Source: Chloroflexota bacterium (lineage in GTDB: Bacteria > Chloroflexota > Anaerolineae > B4-G1). Taken from it: a DNA stretch of 25,504 nucleotides. Both the position numbers and the translations under genes were made by a program. Positions 20,801-24,820 of this stretch are shown piece after piece (position 1 is the stretch's first letter; each line of letters opens with the position of its first letter). The notes beneath the pieces were generated by a model. It was not told the origin of the DNA. It worked only from the letters and a program-made list of their open reading frames with translations, and made no database searches. Where the stretch lies: the NCBI GenBank assembly GCA_024232355.1, contig JAAEPW010000396.1:1-25504 (forward strand), given 5' to 3'.

Positions 20801-23800
20801 CGGCGGCGTCGCCGTCTCTCAAGATCTGGCCTATATCGCCAGTTACGAAAATGGGCTGTTGGTGGTGAATCCAGACGGCATCCTGCCCCAGTCCACGGCG
20901 TGCGATAGTGCCGGTAACTGTGCTACAGAGAAAATAACTTTCGCACAAGCCCAAACCTCCGCGAAGCAGTTGAGCGATCGTGCTCTAGCTTTGGCCGGGA
21001 AAACGGCGGCTGAGGGGGTGAATGTCTCCATCCTGAATGTGCCTCCCGTGCTCGACAGTATCGCTCCTATCTCGATCACCGGCCGGGCCTATGCCATCAC
21101 GTCCTCTTTGCGCGCTCTGACCGTCACAGTGGACAGTGTTTCCATCTACACGGACTCGTGGGCCAGCGATACCATCACCGAGGCAACTTGGTGGGTTGAT
21201 TGGACACCAGCGAGCGAGGGACAGCACGTGATCCAGGCGGTGGTCGCGGCCTGGGACGCTAGCATCGCCAGCGACGTCATCACCATCACCGTAGATGCAC
21301 AGCCTCCACAGATCCGTATCACCTCTGCCATACTCACGGGCACCCACTACTACGAACCGAGAACCCTCGACCTGACTGGCCTGGTCAGCGATACGAACGG
21401 CGTGGCGAGCGTGCGGGCCAGTGTCGTGGGGACAGATAGTGACTGGTTCGATGCCACCCTCATCGGCAATCGCTGGATAGCGCCCTGGCGCTTGGGTTTG
21501 GACACTCTGCCCGACGGGACGACCTTTATCATCACGGCACAGGCCTTTGATATCGTCGGCCACACGATTCAGGTCACCAAGACGGTCGTCGTAGACGTGG
21601 CGCCACCTGCGCCGATGACACTCACCTTGAGCAGCGGAGGAAGTCCTCTCGCCCCCGCTGACATCTTGCGAGAGGTCTCACCCTCGCTGACTCTCGATTG
21701 GACTGCAAGCAGCGACGGAAGCGGCCTGTCCGATTATCTCGTGCGGTGGACGACTCAGACCACGTCAACCCTCCAGGTCACCGAGCAACTGACCGATCAA
21801 CTATCCAGTCAATTGACCGCCTATGATGGCCAAAAGCTGTCGGTGCAGGTTGCCGCGCAGGATGTCTATGCGCAGCAGCGGTGGCAGGAATTTGGGCACA
21901 TTTACGTGGACAGCCCTCGCACACCCGACTATGTCGTTTTGGAGGATGCGGATGGCATCTACCGTGGGTGGATGGAGAGCGGGTGCACGCTGGTGGGCGT
22001 GGACCGTCGCGTCGAACTGCGCGCGATGCCTGGCGCAGCGCTGAACGCGGAACAAAATCTCTATGCCACCTGGAACGCCGAGGCGATACGTCTGGCTTGG
22101 AGCGGCGCAAACTGGAATACCGACGGTGATCTGTTCATCTACCTAGATACCGAGAGTGGCGGTACGATCACAGTGTTCAATCCATACCTATCCACCATCA
22201 CCAACACAGCAATCTCTCTACCCGACGAAATGACAGCGGATACCCTGGTTTGGGTGCAGGATTCCAAGAACGCTGTCCTGCTGCACTGGGATGGAGGCGA
22301 ATGGGCCTTTGAGACGCTGCTCTCGACCGAGCAGTACCGGTTTGACCCTGCCTTGAATGATGGCCAAACCGACTTGTACTTGGCCTTCGACCTGATCGGC
22401 CTATCCTCAGGCCAGGGATTGGGTCTGGTGGCGCTAGCCAGCGAAGAAGGGGCTTTGCGCCTGTGGGCGACGATGCCCGACGTCAATCCCGTCAATAGCG
22501 AACGGGCAGCCAAGACGACGGCCTTGGTCGGCGTGACCCAGGTATTTACCCTTAGCCACAGCTATCGTTGGGATGGGGTGAATGCAGGCGTGTGTCCCAA
22601 TGGCAGCGACAGTGGAACGTCCACGCCGTTCTCGGATACCGACGTGCAAGTGTACATCTCGACCAATCCGGCGGGGGCCTCCTACAACCTGTTAGGCGAT
22701 GACCTGTTCTGGCTGCAAGACCTGCTGCTCAACAACGCACCGGCTGACGTTACCTCGTTCTTTAGCTTTTTGGGTGCTATTCAGCCAACCGTGGGAGATG
22801 GTCACACGATCACTTATACCGTCACCTACCGCAACCAGGGAACCATCACAGCCACCGGCGTCTATGCCGACGTCACGGCTCAGTACGCTATGCGCTTGCC
22901 GGATGGCGATTTGCCTGATCGGGATCATCAGATCGTGCTGCTGGGTGACATCAGTCCAGGAGAAGATGCCACCAAGACCTTCCGGGGTGTGATTGACGTT
23001 TCGACAGGATACCAGAATTGCGTGGGAACTTTGCTACTTGAAGACTGCACACCCTACCTGCAATGGGCAACGCTAGATGCACGGATCTATGATGACGCGC
23101 ATCCTGATGCTGGAGCGCCGCTAGAGTGGATCTGGGTGGACCACCGAGTGGACTATACCCCGCCCAATTTCTTTGGCATCCAGCAGCCTACATATCTGAT
23201 CGGGCCGGGTGCCATTGACCTGTACGGTTATGCGTACGACGATGTCGGCGTACCCGAGATTGGGGTAGAGGTTCAAGCGCCAGCCGGAGGCACCAGCACG
23301 CTCACTTGTGCAGACAGTCAGCCAGAGGATGGCGCGTGGTCGTGTGCGTGGGACGCGACCGCTAGCAATGGCGGCGTCCCGCTCGCCAATGGCGACGTCT
23401 TTACACTCTCGCTCCAGGCTATCGACGGCTTTGGGCAGGCGAGTGTGTGGAGCAAGGACCAGCCTTTCTTGGTAGACACTGTGCCCCCCACCGTCACCGT
23501 AGAGATCACGACGACTCGGATCTTTTCCGGTGCACTGGTCCGCGATACCGCCTTTACGTTGGTCGGCGACGTAGCTGACGATGGTGGTGTAGCTGGCGTG
23601 AATGTCTGTGTGGAAGATGCGTGTCGAACGGCCAATCTGCAGTTAGCGGGCGAACAATCTTCCGTGACGTACAACGACATCTTGAGCACTCCTATTGCCA
23701 TCAACAGCACGACTACCTGCGGAGGTGGTGAGATCGTGCGCACTTTTTCAGTGACAGAAAGCTTTGCGATTGCCCAGGTGAGCGTGGGTTTCTCCGCTGA

Positions 23801-24653
23801 GCACGCCCGCCGGGATGATGTACAGGCCGAATTACAGTCGCCTGCTGGCACCATCATTCGACTGCTTAATGACGATGGCATCTCTGGTACCCAGTTCGGT
23901 AACTATGACGTTCTGCTGAACGACGCTGCGCCCGTCGCGCTAGACGATGCGCAAGGCGATCACGACCCTCTCGCGCCGTTCTACGATCAGTTTGTCCGGC
24001 CCGACGAACCACTGCGTGCTTTCCAAGGCCAGGACGCTGCCGGTGATTGGACACTGCGCATCTGCGATCTGAACCCTGCGGAAAACGATGGTGTCTATCG
24101 CGGTAGTCGTTTGGTACTGGTACCGAGGGACACCGCTGCCAAGGCGGGGCGCTGGACTTGGCGGGCACCCGACCTGGAGATACTGGATTACGTGAGTCGC
24201 ACCGTTTCCATATATGGTCAAGACACTGTGGGCAACCAGACTGATAATCCACTGGACCTCGTGGTGTGGGTAGATAACGTCTCGCCGGTCATCACAGTGA
24301 CCGCCGTGATATCTGAGAGTGTACCCCTAAGCGACACGGTAACTGTTCTGAGTGGCACCGTCACTGATGGAGGACCATTGGCCGACGTATTTGTCCACGT
24401 TCAAACACCCGGCAGTGAATTTTACAGGCAGAGAGCAGCCCGGGATGGTGAGCAATGGTGGTTCGACTTGCAACCTCTCCTTGTGGGACAGTACACAGTT
24501 TGGGTGAACGCCAATGATCAGGCTGGAAACGTCACCACAATCGGGCCGTTTGGGTTGAATGCGGGTGTGTTCAAATTATATCTACCGTTGACCGCGCACA
24601 ACTGGCGAGGTCTGGGGAATCAGGTATATTTACCAGTGGTGATGAAGGAATAG
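4779..24653 (+). CDS. Giant multidomain membrane-anchored surface protein (6,624 aa)
   Basis: One frame with no interruption over 19.9 kb. Order of parts (residues): signal peptide 1-32 with a likely cut after SVLGA; LppX/LolA-like domain ~35-285; two membrane helices ~306-323 and ~328-347, with a basic loop between them; thrombospondin-3-type Ca-binding repeats 426-493 and 535-574; unassigned region ~575-1270; hydrophobic block 1276-1442; second Ca-binding array 1679-1818; LamG 1-4 at 1942-2941; Ig-like domains to ~3345; LamG 5-6 at 3347-3898; Ig-like ~3899-4025; LVIVD blades 4042-4154; Big_5 ~4171-4274; seven FG-GAP repeats 4275-4634; five cadherin-like domains 4635-5130; six LVIVD blades 5131-5367; more Ig-like domains; a DOMON-like segment ~5720-5870; a DUF11/CARDB-like domain ~6000-6100; P-domain 6296-6447; last Ig-like domains and a double YLP tail. 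No catalytic domain is recognised. The protein probably sits in the membrane with nearly all its mass outside, suited to adhesion or polymer binding. Start and operon link are set by the GGGAGGA and the ATGA overlap. Confidence 0.95.
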   Translation: MNRSRQYGYWILTLSITLLLLGFAAVPSVLGADRPPTPEKVVQRAWQLAQESGAYHFTTEIVQTTYPAPTMANLGRSSRQEAVYIEGDLDLPMHTMWMSLWQDGGTVLNPRRDGVEIRIEGDRAYVRQTGGAWQEIDDFTGAFAPSSDLMSYLVGAKNVQELDTDTRQLPSPDESEITTVTFTRYSFDVDGPVFARHVRDRLETYLREKGELPLGMTLDTSRTYLDMTGQGEVWIDSQGLPLRLTVHLVYPEQDNGERVEADIKNDFAGFAPQSPQVSDSPIARGVMIKLDLSRTPREWQQIGQRAVLVVSFLGFLMMLLARRATRKVYAILILIVVVSMVVTPLLQSHHVYAFYERQSARAAQYEQRVQEQETTRELQEELSASDWHPHRDPLAVDPQLHVASDLSSSRATLFNSQSTHSSLVADDEGDPDLDQDGLTNGLEEALETDPAVADSDGDDLDDGVEVLRLGTDPLNPDTDGDGIADNVEVAGFTLPGQSQRWYLDPKSPDTNEDGQVDTTECPDLVGEDDADAFYCSDTDNDNIPDVFDYDNDDDGVPDKVDISPNGVVDRWGKRDDIASLSPFDGDHPFALQVDGLTADEPVLVDFQLRPVTATHLSYALNVLDWPGDDSEGQIQRVKNTTFATSDNPQVRDEYDPRAANGDMRLIPMLEIEMPVKVGDKVPLALTNPAVTVQVRGDISATVQMEQHDSDSNQTVLEFTRGDEQTYYAGVWEGACPASPPSSASDYQCYVDSDQETCTIDGRLTDLANGEHQLIFYDAVSEWTCTRIDNVINGPYTDKMIDPAPLQPYGISVREADESGTLLAYVPLNLQADDTGGGKAAFSARMIYWPGADAIWEQAQYVRVVWLVQMLTDWCDETGFQPSNEAEDDPDQYSDELDAWCADSANRTMDDIQIVHMYDEEWYLTGLSVREDHGLDVAVAYENPATDTDPYNEDALWHLAWGLGSTFAAGRDSNGDNERDITIFDTDQAGMHTGNSTIKDRFDPDPSTNVPEKKRWAIPKNTLRVENLPRYDHQDYITYIAMTETPRILDQFSHDVAPTLLFAREERYRGVDLGTGVWDDGILSIDATSAKAVTIAALQWAPYRYNSDIGSDGQVVGWESYPIDEYWDQMEIDLTDQFELLDPEDSEYVNLGRMVVARSFYISLVHGIVSQVENGLDVMWTSDPDQEDSDRFLTTQLKSSVSGVKVAAKQVAKATLRNLKYVVELDFGIMDMETGVFEIATEMRERSLFESLGKAMKEFFITPWKTLVENLGKARTAVIGGVVALGAVAALGISIYAASKGSSGIEVAVRVLLGLGTVLAIAAVVRTASALLQAAKTAGSVAAAVKTAVRAANGLKGCVTKAAVAGLVLGAVITWAAFGLQAGLSGGMSRVEWGYAIAGAIASTIVAVIMFVVELIPLVGPLIVAVIALIDTAVTLLCSAFLSDEQQQGDAGQWLCGGLTGTVTNLIKFIIFSSNVMVDMQPEDYERLEFSSFDANDFVDPAKGFSEGNLIQYGISLTNTIDLIKIPSNLGGGYWYQYSDGALQSSTFEYRLQSEEVDFHDELSRNTMKNEWRRTDSGRPFFITETIRSEDGLPLPEPGINRPAGLYVSEGYAIPLQECYVGVCTIQTERGTEHYDLGQGLKFDIFPVTLDGFYDLTPKQWGWTLAWGQEGDVTFPQLQDADGDGMNYDQHDNLWDADYDGLSDWHETQTGSDSTSPDSDGDGLTDYQEARLGTYPGRADSDGDGLLDCEEVFHQVLVADIFGDGSGPRCDAVGSWSGGWEFVYAMEKDGDVHTTWVASDPLAVDTDGDGLTDFQEKTFGFHPRWLSGANVLTLESVVMEDAGGGAYTTSDGFVAPGDTLHYEATVTNELYNRYAQGLLETDFPREMDAVAVPPEDFILYPQEQQTIAGEVDVDGVATSGIYSLTQVAGALITDWSEVSGHADLWMPFEDPITMDRSGSQPSHDGICVGTCQSLPGLYGDAMRLYGNSYMTSDFDPSEINYAVSLWFRTGQADGGLFSAGERGVQVSVEDGNVCSRVPWNYGIHSTVVVFEDLCTGDTSYNDGDWHHVVQTFGSTVGGHKLYVDGLLVGSGSRTAEDFPSQHGVDIGRSLDPDSLFIEYFQFNGRIDDVRVFNEGLTSSKVQTLFNQPVFDMTFDENAGWKDHSAFGNDGSCQGDACPSRVSESVSGKAAKFDGGDHISIDSDPSLNLNDGQFTIAAWIYPKASPKHCVEYWHDGTTCLAWHPEGILGRRSGETNGYPSLQRVDVYDLAHGEVEHAIRFGFGTGSEWLEYTSGDVLTEHTWNHVVVTFYTDTLKLYVNGELQGEDTTTFHGEVPSAVTDFTIGRSSNRGKITFQSVLVTDEDDPGDAELCMAFDGSEIFNQSVNAHHDEDGDGALDPYPIDRIRNFYGQGTLKMWENDSNPKCGSAPNGNDQLIDTWNFSTTDPGYGSTSKSFSGDVTGRLFSTYANNSIPFHGKIDEVQIYKRALTEYDVVDLYRAATTVLHLQLDDPPGETSFQDAVGEHDAACDGGACPTSGVIGRVNGAAWFEAAEQDHLSIANSGINQLTKDFTVAAWIKPTQLSDIQRIVATARTQSTNGFAFGTNGTNLRFTTFDVHNYDITGIELQADRWTHVAAVMDGENNVSFYVDGALMGQVDHTSPAAADIDDELLFGATTLVNSASLTQQFDGQIDDVYVFQRALPEHEIKNIYRRAPVFQMHFDENQGATQFVDDSGNNNHATCTDPACPQVGMGIEGQLGWAAEFDGSYDKLEVPDKWALDLNEFSVGAWVRPAAVNTTYPQELVGKYTKGQGIAWNITDINYRLYIEKDGMTPVFQFASNCNDTSGYRATSKVPLVMNQWNHVVGTYDGHWLTIYVNGVPQGRNSYDLNEAIPCKNIHPLRVGGYRGNSLPFPYRHDGFAGRLDEVTIYRHALSKQDIEAIFQYQAKWVEDRQSHDVTVDADDPVVELVVPATHLPNQDVQLLVTAQDLTSGVTKVELGVRRYDAGNYVWTDAPRCRGGQTWCPTFVPSGGDASYTLWARATDLVGHIGASSRVTVYVDDAPPVVGFDFADETRMTPAPHPTRRNAWTLHLSGWVLDQYDYLGSGVATDTVKVRLFDTNGALAGPEAQAAVTGNIWWAVDYALDEARPNGPYTVTVEAADRIALYPKISAEQIARHTTITETTIYVDATAPVANLDLSDMPVAITKTTVISGVATERPVPLLVTWLTDEGGEEASLTIACGGVTLYSAEPGAFPPQATTHNWKGQVHHNAACQVSLTDSAGDGGVTGTVRICGSQVANWSDSYGYSYTISFTADSSACNPDTPVAGVNGVQIAFTPILPGSPFYNPAGIPDPVLHLPLDDTPAANGTLTFQDTSGLGHDATCNGDRCPLTGEPGKVGSATHFDGVDDLVRIPDSSDFDFGTGPFAISMWLNNEGDSWSHILNWSNGGENSFKISLGQDNRVQVYLVIGYSGGTVISNGGRLQTDGWHHLVVVRDSSGHFTTYIDGSETGSGTSSADMNEINAGTPIWISKPPNNTLYTPFKGLIDEIRIFGRALTPSEVEALALATESSEPTLILPLDEPWALDGTTMPDMSGFGNYALLQTGADDGDNKAVYGQVGAAALYFDGVDDHVQVAPSDELDLSDGLFTQAAWVLPDPQDTGTYPILSSGAYTTTRYDYPFLNVVNRTQLYVGFGDGNDVTAFSTGDILTEDDWNHVATTFDGSTYKIYVNGQEQVSTDQFAGKLPHPTQQFDLGRGTDSGGGALCPVVTELTLKPSEYSGGFYRVRLDGDVIFTSDTYLYPERIYATGQSPEFCGSVQVEIEWGQGQWNGISWHSMGTYTINSDSFSGSYQFSYKLPSSAVISADVVWQVAPAASSLLHFEGWLDDVRVYPRPLLPLEIYALYKNTWRGTTLTSGSGTDLATWATQVPSGLEGAYRVDVRGWDVANNIGDVNLETWRGEVDTLAPRVSMTRTATAEGYYFTTVAEDFNLAEEGFVSPCGAGTITDRRYYGDSWYLTFSGGDQKLYQLTAECELPVTAMQGEIGDYDTPGLANDVVISGSYAYIPDGLGGLQIVDISDPGFPTLAGSRPISGVAYAVAIADYPLTSTSALVSRNAVPDVLSLAGSGKVLRAQTYGAVADRGGVLEMIEINEPSHPHNAKLHGNSRTTQADRVPAPLAPTAVFTVTATSPLSNGLVIARDGIISATFSAPMSNTTVNTHTFTVRGQQTGIYEGIYSFGPVQFDATDDFKPGEEIVVNLSSGIRATDGSTLDPYAWQFRAATVNGTGVFSDSGQRLGSLLTFAVALGDLDGDSDLDVFATSRETNTVWLNSDGIFTASSQTLGVSSTQAVALGDLDNDGDLDAFVGNGDVYGAQPNTVWLNEGGVFTNSGQTIGVSKTLAVALGDLDGDGDLDAFLGNDADIDFDCPGTCYNGGINQVWLNDGSVFTDSGQTLDGGSATQAVVLGDVDGDGDLDALVGNYASEFSGDWLGGENRIWLNDGTGVFTDSSQTLGITKTHAVALGDLDGDGDLDAFIGNYALPDTIWLNDSGVFTDTGQRLGNGFTDDVALGDVDSDGDLDAFVTNDTVVQVWLNDGSSVYVDSGQSLSVSRSQAVALGDLDGDGDLDAFVGDTGEPGPDTVWLNNANPPVANDDSFAVAKDSSGNVLDVLANDDDPDGDGLTVIAVGDPVSGTATTDGSMVVFTPTQDFSGTVVFAYTISDPGALTDTAAITVSVGGSNDPPVAQNDVATTDEDMPVTIDVLDNDSDPDGQTLFLSAVGMPANGSTGIAGDAVDYTPDADWSGTDIFTYTTSDGELTDTATVTVTVYLLNDPPTLNAIADRTVDEDAITQTVPLSGISTGAANETQSLTVTVRTVVNPDVVPDPIVTYTSPDSSGILSFAPLPDQFGTAHVEVTVSDGLSQTIRSFEITVNSINDPPTMLPISDQTTDEDTLTNVSVSGISYGPTNENAQRPDLAMTASSTNTALLPHPTVVYSNGVGTYTSGELVLDPVADQFGLATVIVTITDGLSETVRTFQVTIAPVNDPPTLDAIPDLQTYENAGVQVVNLTGIGTGATNETQSLTVTASSSYPGLIPHPTVTYVSPDSSGSLSFAPVAEQYGEAMVTVAVTDGLSETLRTFLINVDPRHAGTYAYVAAGSAGLQQVDVSNPGDPQYVSGYTWAWWHPYEWHQALDVVVSGQYAYMATGKAGVVVLDISNPDDLQYAGSLDTDGYATAIAISGTYAYIADGLDGLQVMDVSDPSNPQPSGSLGLPGYAKDVVVSGTYAYVPDYEGLQVIDVSNPGNPQLEGTFETPSRFAVAVSGHDAYLVGYVGLQVVDVSDPSDPQLTGEFRTGRNGGVAVSQDLAYIASYENGLLVVNPDGILPQSTACDSAGNCATEKITFAQAQTSAKQLSDRALALAGKTAAEGVNVSILNVPPVLDSIAPISITGRAYAITSSLRALTVTVDSVSIYTDSWASDTITEATWWVDWTPASEGQHVIQAVVAAWDASIASDVITITVDAQPPQIRITSAILTGTHYYEPRTLDLTGLVSDTNGVASVRASVVGTDSDWFDATLIGNRWIAPWRLGLDTLPDGTTFIITAQAFDIVGHTIQVTKTVVVDVAPPAPMTLTLSSGGSPLAPADILREVSPSLTLDWTASSDGSGLSDYLVRWTTQTTSTLQVTEQLTDQLSSQLTAYDGQKLSVQVAAQDVYAQQRWQEFGHIYVDSPRTPDYVVLEDADGIYRGWMESGCTLVGVDRRVELRAMPGAALNAEQNLYATWNAEAIRLAWSGANWNTDGDLFIYLDTESGGTITVFNPYLSTITNTAISLPDEMTADTLVWVQDSKNAVLLHWDGGEWAFETLLSTEQYRFDPALNDGQTDLYLAFDLIGLSSGQGLGLVALASEEGALRLWATMPDVNPVNSERAAKTTALVGVTQVFTLSHSYRWDGVNAGVCPNGSDSGTSTPFSDTDVQVYISTNPAGASYNLLGDDLFWLQDLLLNNAPADVTSFFSFLGAIQPTVGDGHTITYTVTYRNQGTITATGVYADVTAQYAMRLPDGDLPDRDHQIVLLGDISPGEDATKTFRGVIDVSTGYQNCVGTLLLEDCTPYLQWATLDARIYDDAHPDAGAPLEWIWVDHRVDYTPPNFFGIQQPTYLIGPGAIDLYGYAYDDVGVPEIGVEVQAPAGGTSTLTCADSQPEDGAWSCAWDATASNGGVPLANGDVFTLSLQAIDGFGQASVWSKDQPFLVDTVPPTVTVEITTTRIFSGALVRDTAFTLVGDVADDGGVAGVNVCVEDACRTANLQLAGEQSSVTYNDILSTPIAINSTTTCGGGEIVRTFSVTESFAIAQVSVGFSAEHARRDDVQAELQSPAGTIIRLLNDDGISGTQFGNYDVLLNDAAPVALDDAQGDHDPLAPFYDQFVRPDEPLRAFQGQDAAGDWTLRICDLNPAENDGVYRGSRLVLVPRDTAAKAGRWTWRAPDLEILDYVSRTVSIYGQDTVGNQTDNPLDLVVWVDNVSPVITVTAVISESVPLSDTVTVLSGTVTDGGPLADVFVHVQTPGSEFYRQRAARDGEQWWFDLQPLLVGQYTVWVNANDQAGNVTTIGPFGLNAGVFKLYLPLTAHNWRGLGNQVYLPVVMKE
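6054..6500 (+). repeat. First thrombospondin-3-type calcium-binding array
   Basis: Asp-rich loops of the D-x-D-x-D-G type recur: DLDQDGLTNG, DSDGDDLDDG, DTDGDGIADN at residues 426-493, then DTDNDNIPDVFDYDNDDDG at 535-555. Such loops bind calcium and form stiff rods in surface proteins. This one follows the membrane anchor, where a stalk would be expected. Confidence 0.8.
8604..9104 (+). other. Internal hydrophobic block (four to five membrane-like segments)
   Basis: Residues 1276-1442 contain Gly/Ala/Val-rich hydrophobic stretches: AVIGGVVALGAVAALGISI, VAVRVLLGLGTVLAIAAVV, AAVAGLVLGAVITWAAFGL, and a long AIAGAIASTIVAVIMFVVEL region running into IPLVGPLIVAVIALIDTAV. They lie about 930 residues past the N-terminal anchor and between two calcium-binding arrays. 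They could be true membrane spans, a membrane-inserting domain or a hydrophobic core; I do not recognise the family. Confidence 0.7.
9813..10232 (+). repeat. Second thrombospondin-3-type calcium-binding array
   Basis: Residues 1679-1818 repeat D-x-D-G-D-G-L loops: DADGDGMNYD, DADYDGLSDW, DSDGDGLTDYQEA, DSDGDGLLDCEE and DTDGDGLTDFQE, each followed by a short helix. It lies just before the LamG array and probably acts as a calcium-stiffened spacer. Confidence 0.8.
10602..13601 (+). repeat. LamG (concanavalin-like) domains 1-4
   Basis: Four tandem jelly-roll domains at residues 1942-2146, 2147-2497, 2498-2709 and 2710-2941. Each shows a W-x-H-V signature (WHHVV, WNHVV, WTHVA, WNHVV) followed by a YVNG/YVDG hairpin, and ends in a [IL]D[DE]V strand (IDDVRVF, IDEVQIY, IDDVYVF, LDEVTIY). 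Each opens with a Cys pair (CVGTC, CQGDAC, CDGGAC, CTDPAC). LamG 2 carries an extra ~105 residues between its GRSS and IDEV strands. LamG domains usually bind glycans or other surface ligands. Confidence 0.85.
14817..16472 (+). repeat. LamG domains 5-6
   Basis: Residues 3347-3559 (CNGDRC, WHHLVVV, IDEIRIF) and 3566-3898 (WNHVATTFDG, LDDVRVY). LamG 6 lacks the opening Cys pair and holds an insert of ~115 residues (about 3752-3867) just before its LDDVRVY strand, the same place as the insert in LamG 2. Ig-like sequence flanks the pair on both sides. Confidence 0.85.
16902..17240 (+). repeat. Two separated LVIVD propeller blades
   Basis: Residues 4042-4154 contain YAYIPDGLGGLQIVDISDP and, after a loop of ~45 residues, YGAVADRGGVLEMIEINEP. 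Both match the LVIVD blade pattern of the six-blade set that resumes ~980 residues later. The second blade is degenerate. Confidence 0.6.
17601..18680 (+). repeat. Seven FG-GAP/VCBS repeats, probable seven-bladed propeller
   Basis: Seven copies of the pattern VALGD[LV]D-x-D-x-DLDAF begin near residues 4298, 4345, 4394, 4458, 4515, 4562 and 4608, each paired with a VWLN strand and a VFTDSGQ-type strand. Seven copies are just enough for one closed integrin-like beta-propeller with calcium in the D-x-D-x-D loops. A Big_5 domain (~4171-4274) precedes it. Confidence 0.85.
18681..20168 (+). repeat. Five tandem cadherin-like/Big_9 domains
   Basis: Domains start at NPPVANDD (4635), NDPPVAQND (~4728), NDPPTLNAI (~4817), NDPPTMLPI (~4922) and NDPPTLDAI (~5031). 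The NDPP linkers and DED/DNDSDPD loops suggest calcium-rigidified joints. Domains 1-2 are the compact Big_9 type; domains 3-5 are a longer type with SLSFAP and TVSDGLS strands. Confidence 0.8.
20169..20879 (+). repeat. Six LVIVD propeller blades
   Basis: Residues 5131-5367 hold six units of the form YAY[VI]A.G..GLQV[IM]DVS[ND]P: YAYVAAGSAGLQQVDVSNP, YAYMATGKAGVVVLDISNP, YAYIADGLDGLQVMDVSDP, YAYVPDYEGLQVIDVSNP, a DAYLVGYVGLQVVDVSDP variant and LAYIASYENGLLVVNP. LVIVD repeats form beta-propellers in cell-surface proteins. Confidence 0.8.
23664..24119 (+). other. Proprotein-convertase P-domain in the giant protein
   Basis: Residues 6296-6447 match the P-domain fold: a YNDILSTPIAIN start, IAQVSVGFSAEHARRDDVQ, ELQSPAGTIIRLLNDDG, DEPLRAFQGQDAAGDWTLRI and a closing NDGVYRGSRLVL strand. 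P-domains are stability or binding modules attached to secreted proteases. No protease domain is seen here, so it is a stand-alone binding or structural module. Confidence 0.8.
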
Positions 24654-24682
24654 GACAGGGGGCATCAGATTAAGGAGTAATC

Positions 24683-24701
24683 AGGTTTCTACTAGGAACC
24701 T
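24683..24701 (+). terminator. Weak terminator candidate after the giant gene
   Basis: A 7-bp stem (24683-24689 with 24695-24701, one wobble pair, 5-base loop) is followed by the pyrimidine-rich ACTCTTCTTT. It lies 30 bp past the stop of the giant gene. The stem is short and only moderately GC-rich, so this is tentative. The gap 24654-24820 must also hold the left end of the insertion element, which I could not place. Confidence 0.35.
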
Positions 24702-24820
24702 ACTCTTCTTTCGCTCTCAATCCCAAGCAGCATAAGATTGGGTAGTGGCCCATCGAAATGCGGATAATTGACAAGGGAGGAAAGCTGAAGTAAAGTCATT
24801 CGAAATGATCGGGGGAGCGA

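Noticed and set aside
24735..24760. Left terminal inverted repeat of the insertion element near TTGGGTAGTGGCCCATC
   Set aside because: The right end is outside the window, so neither an inverted partner nor a target duplication can be seen; the placement would be a guess.
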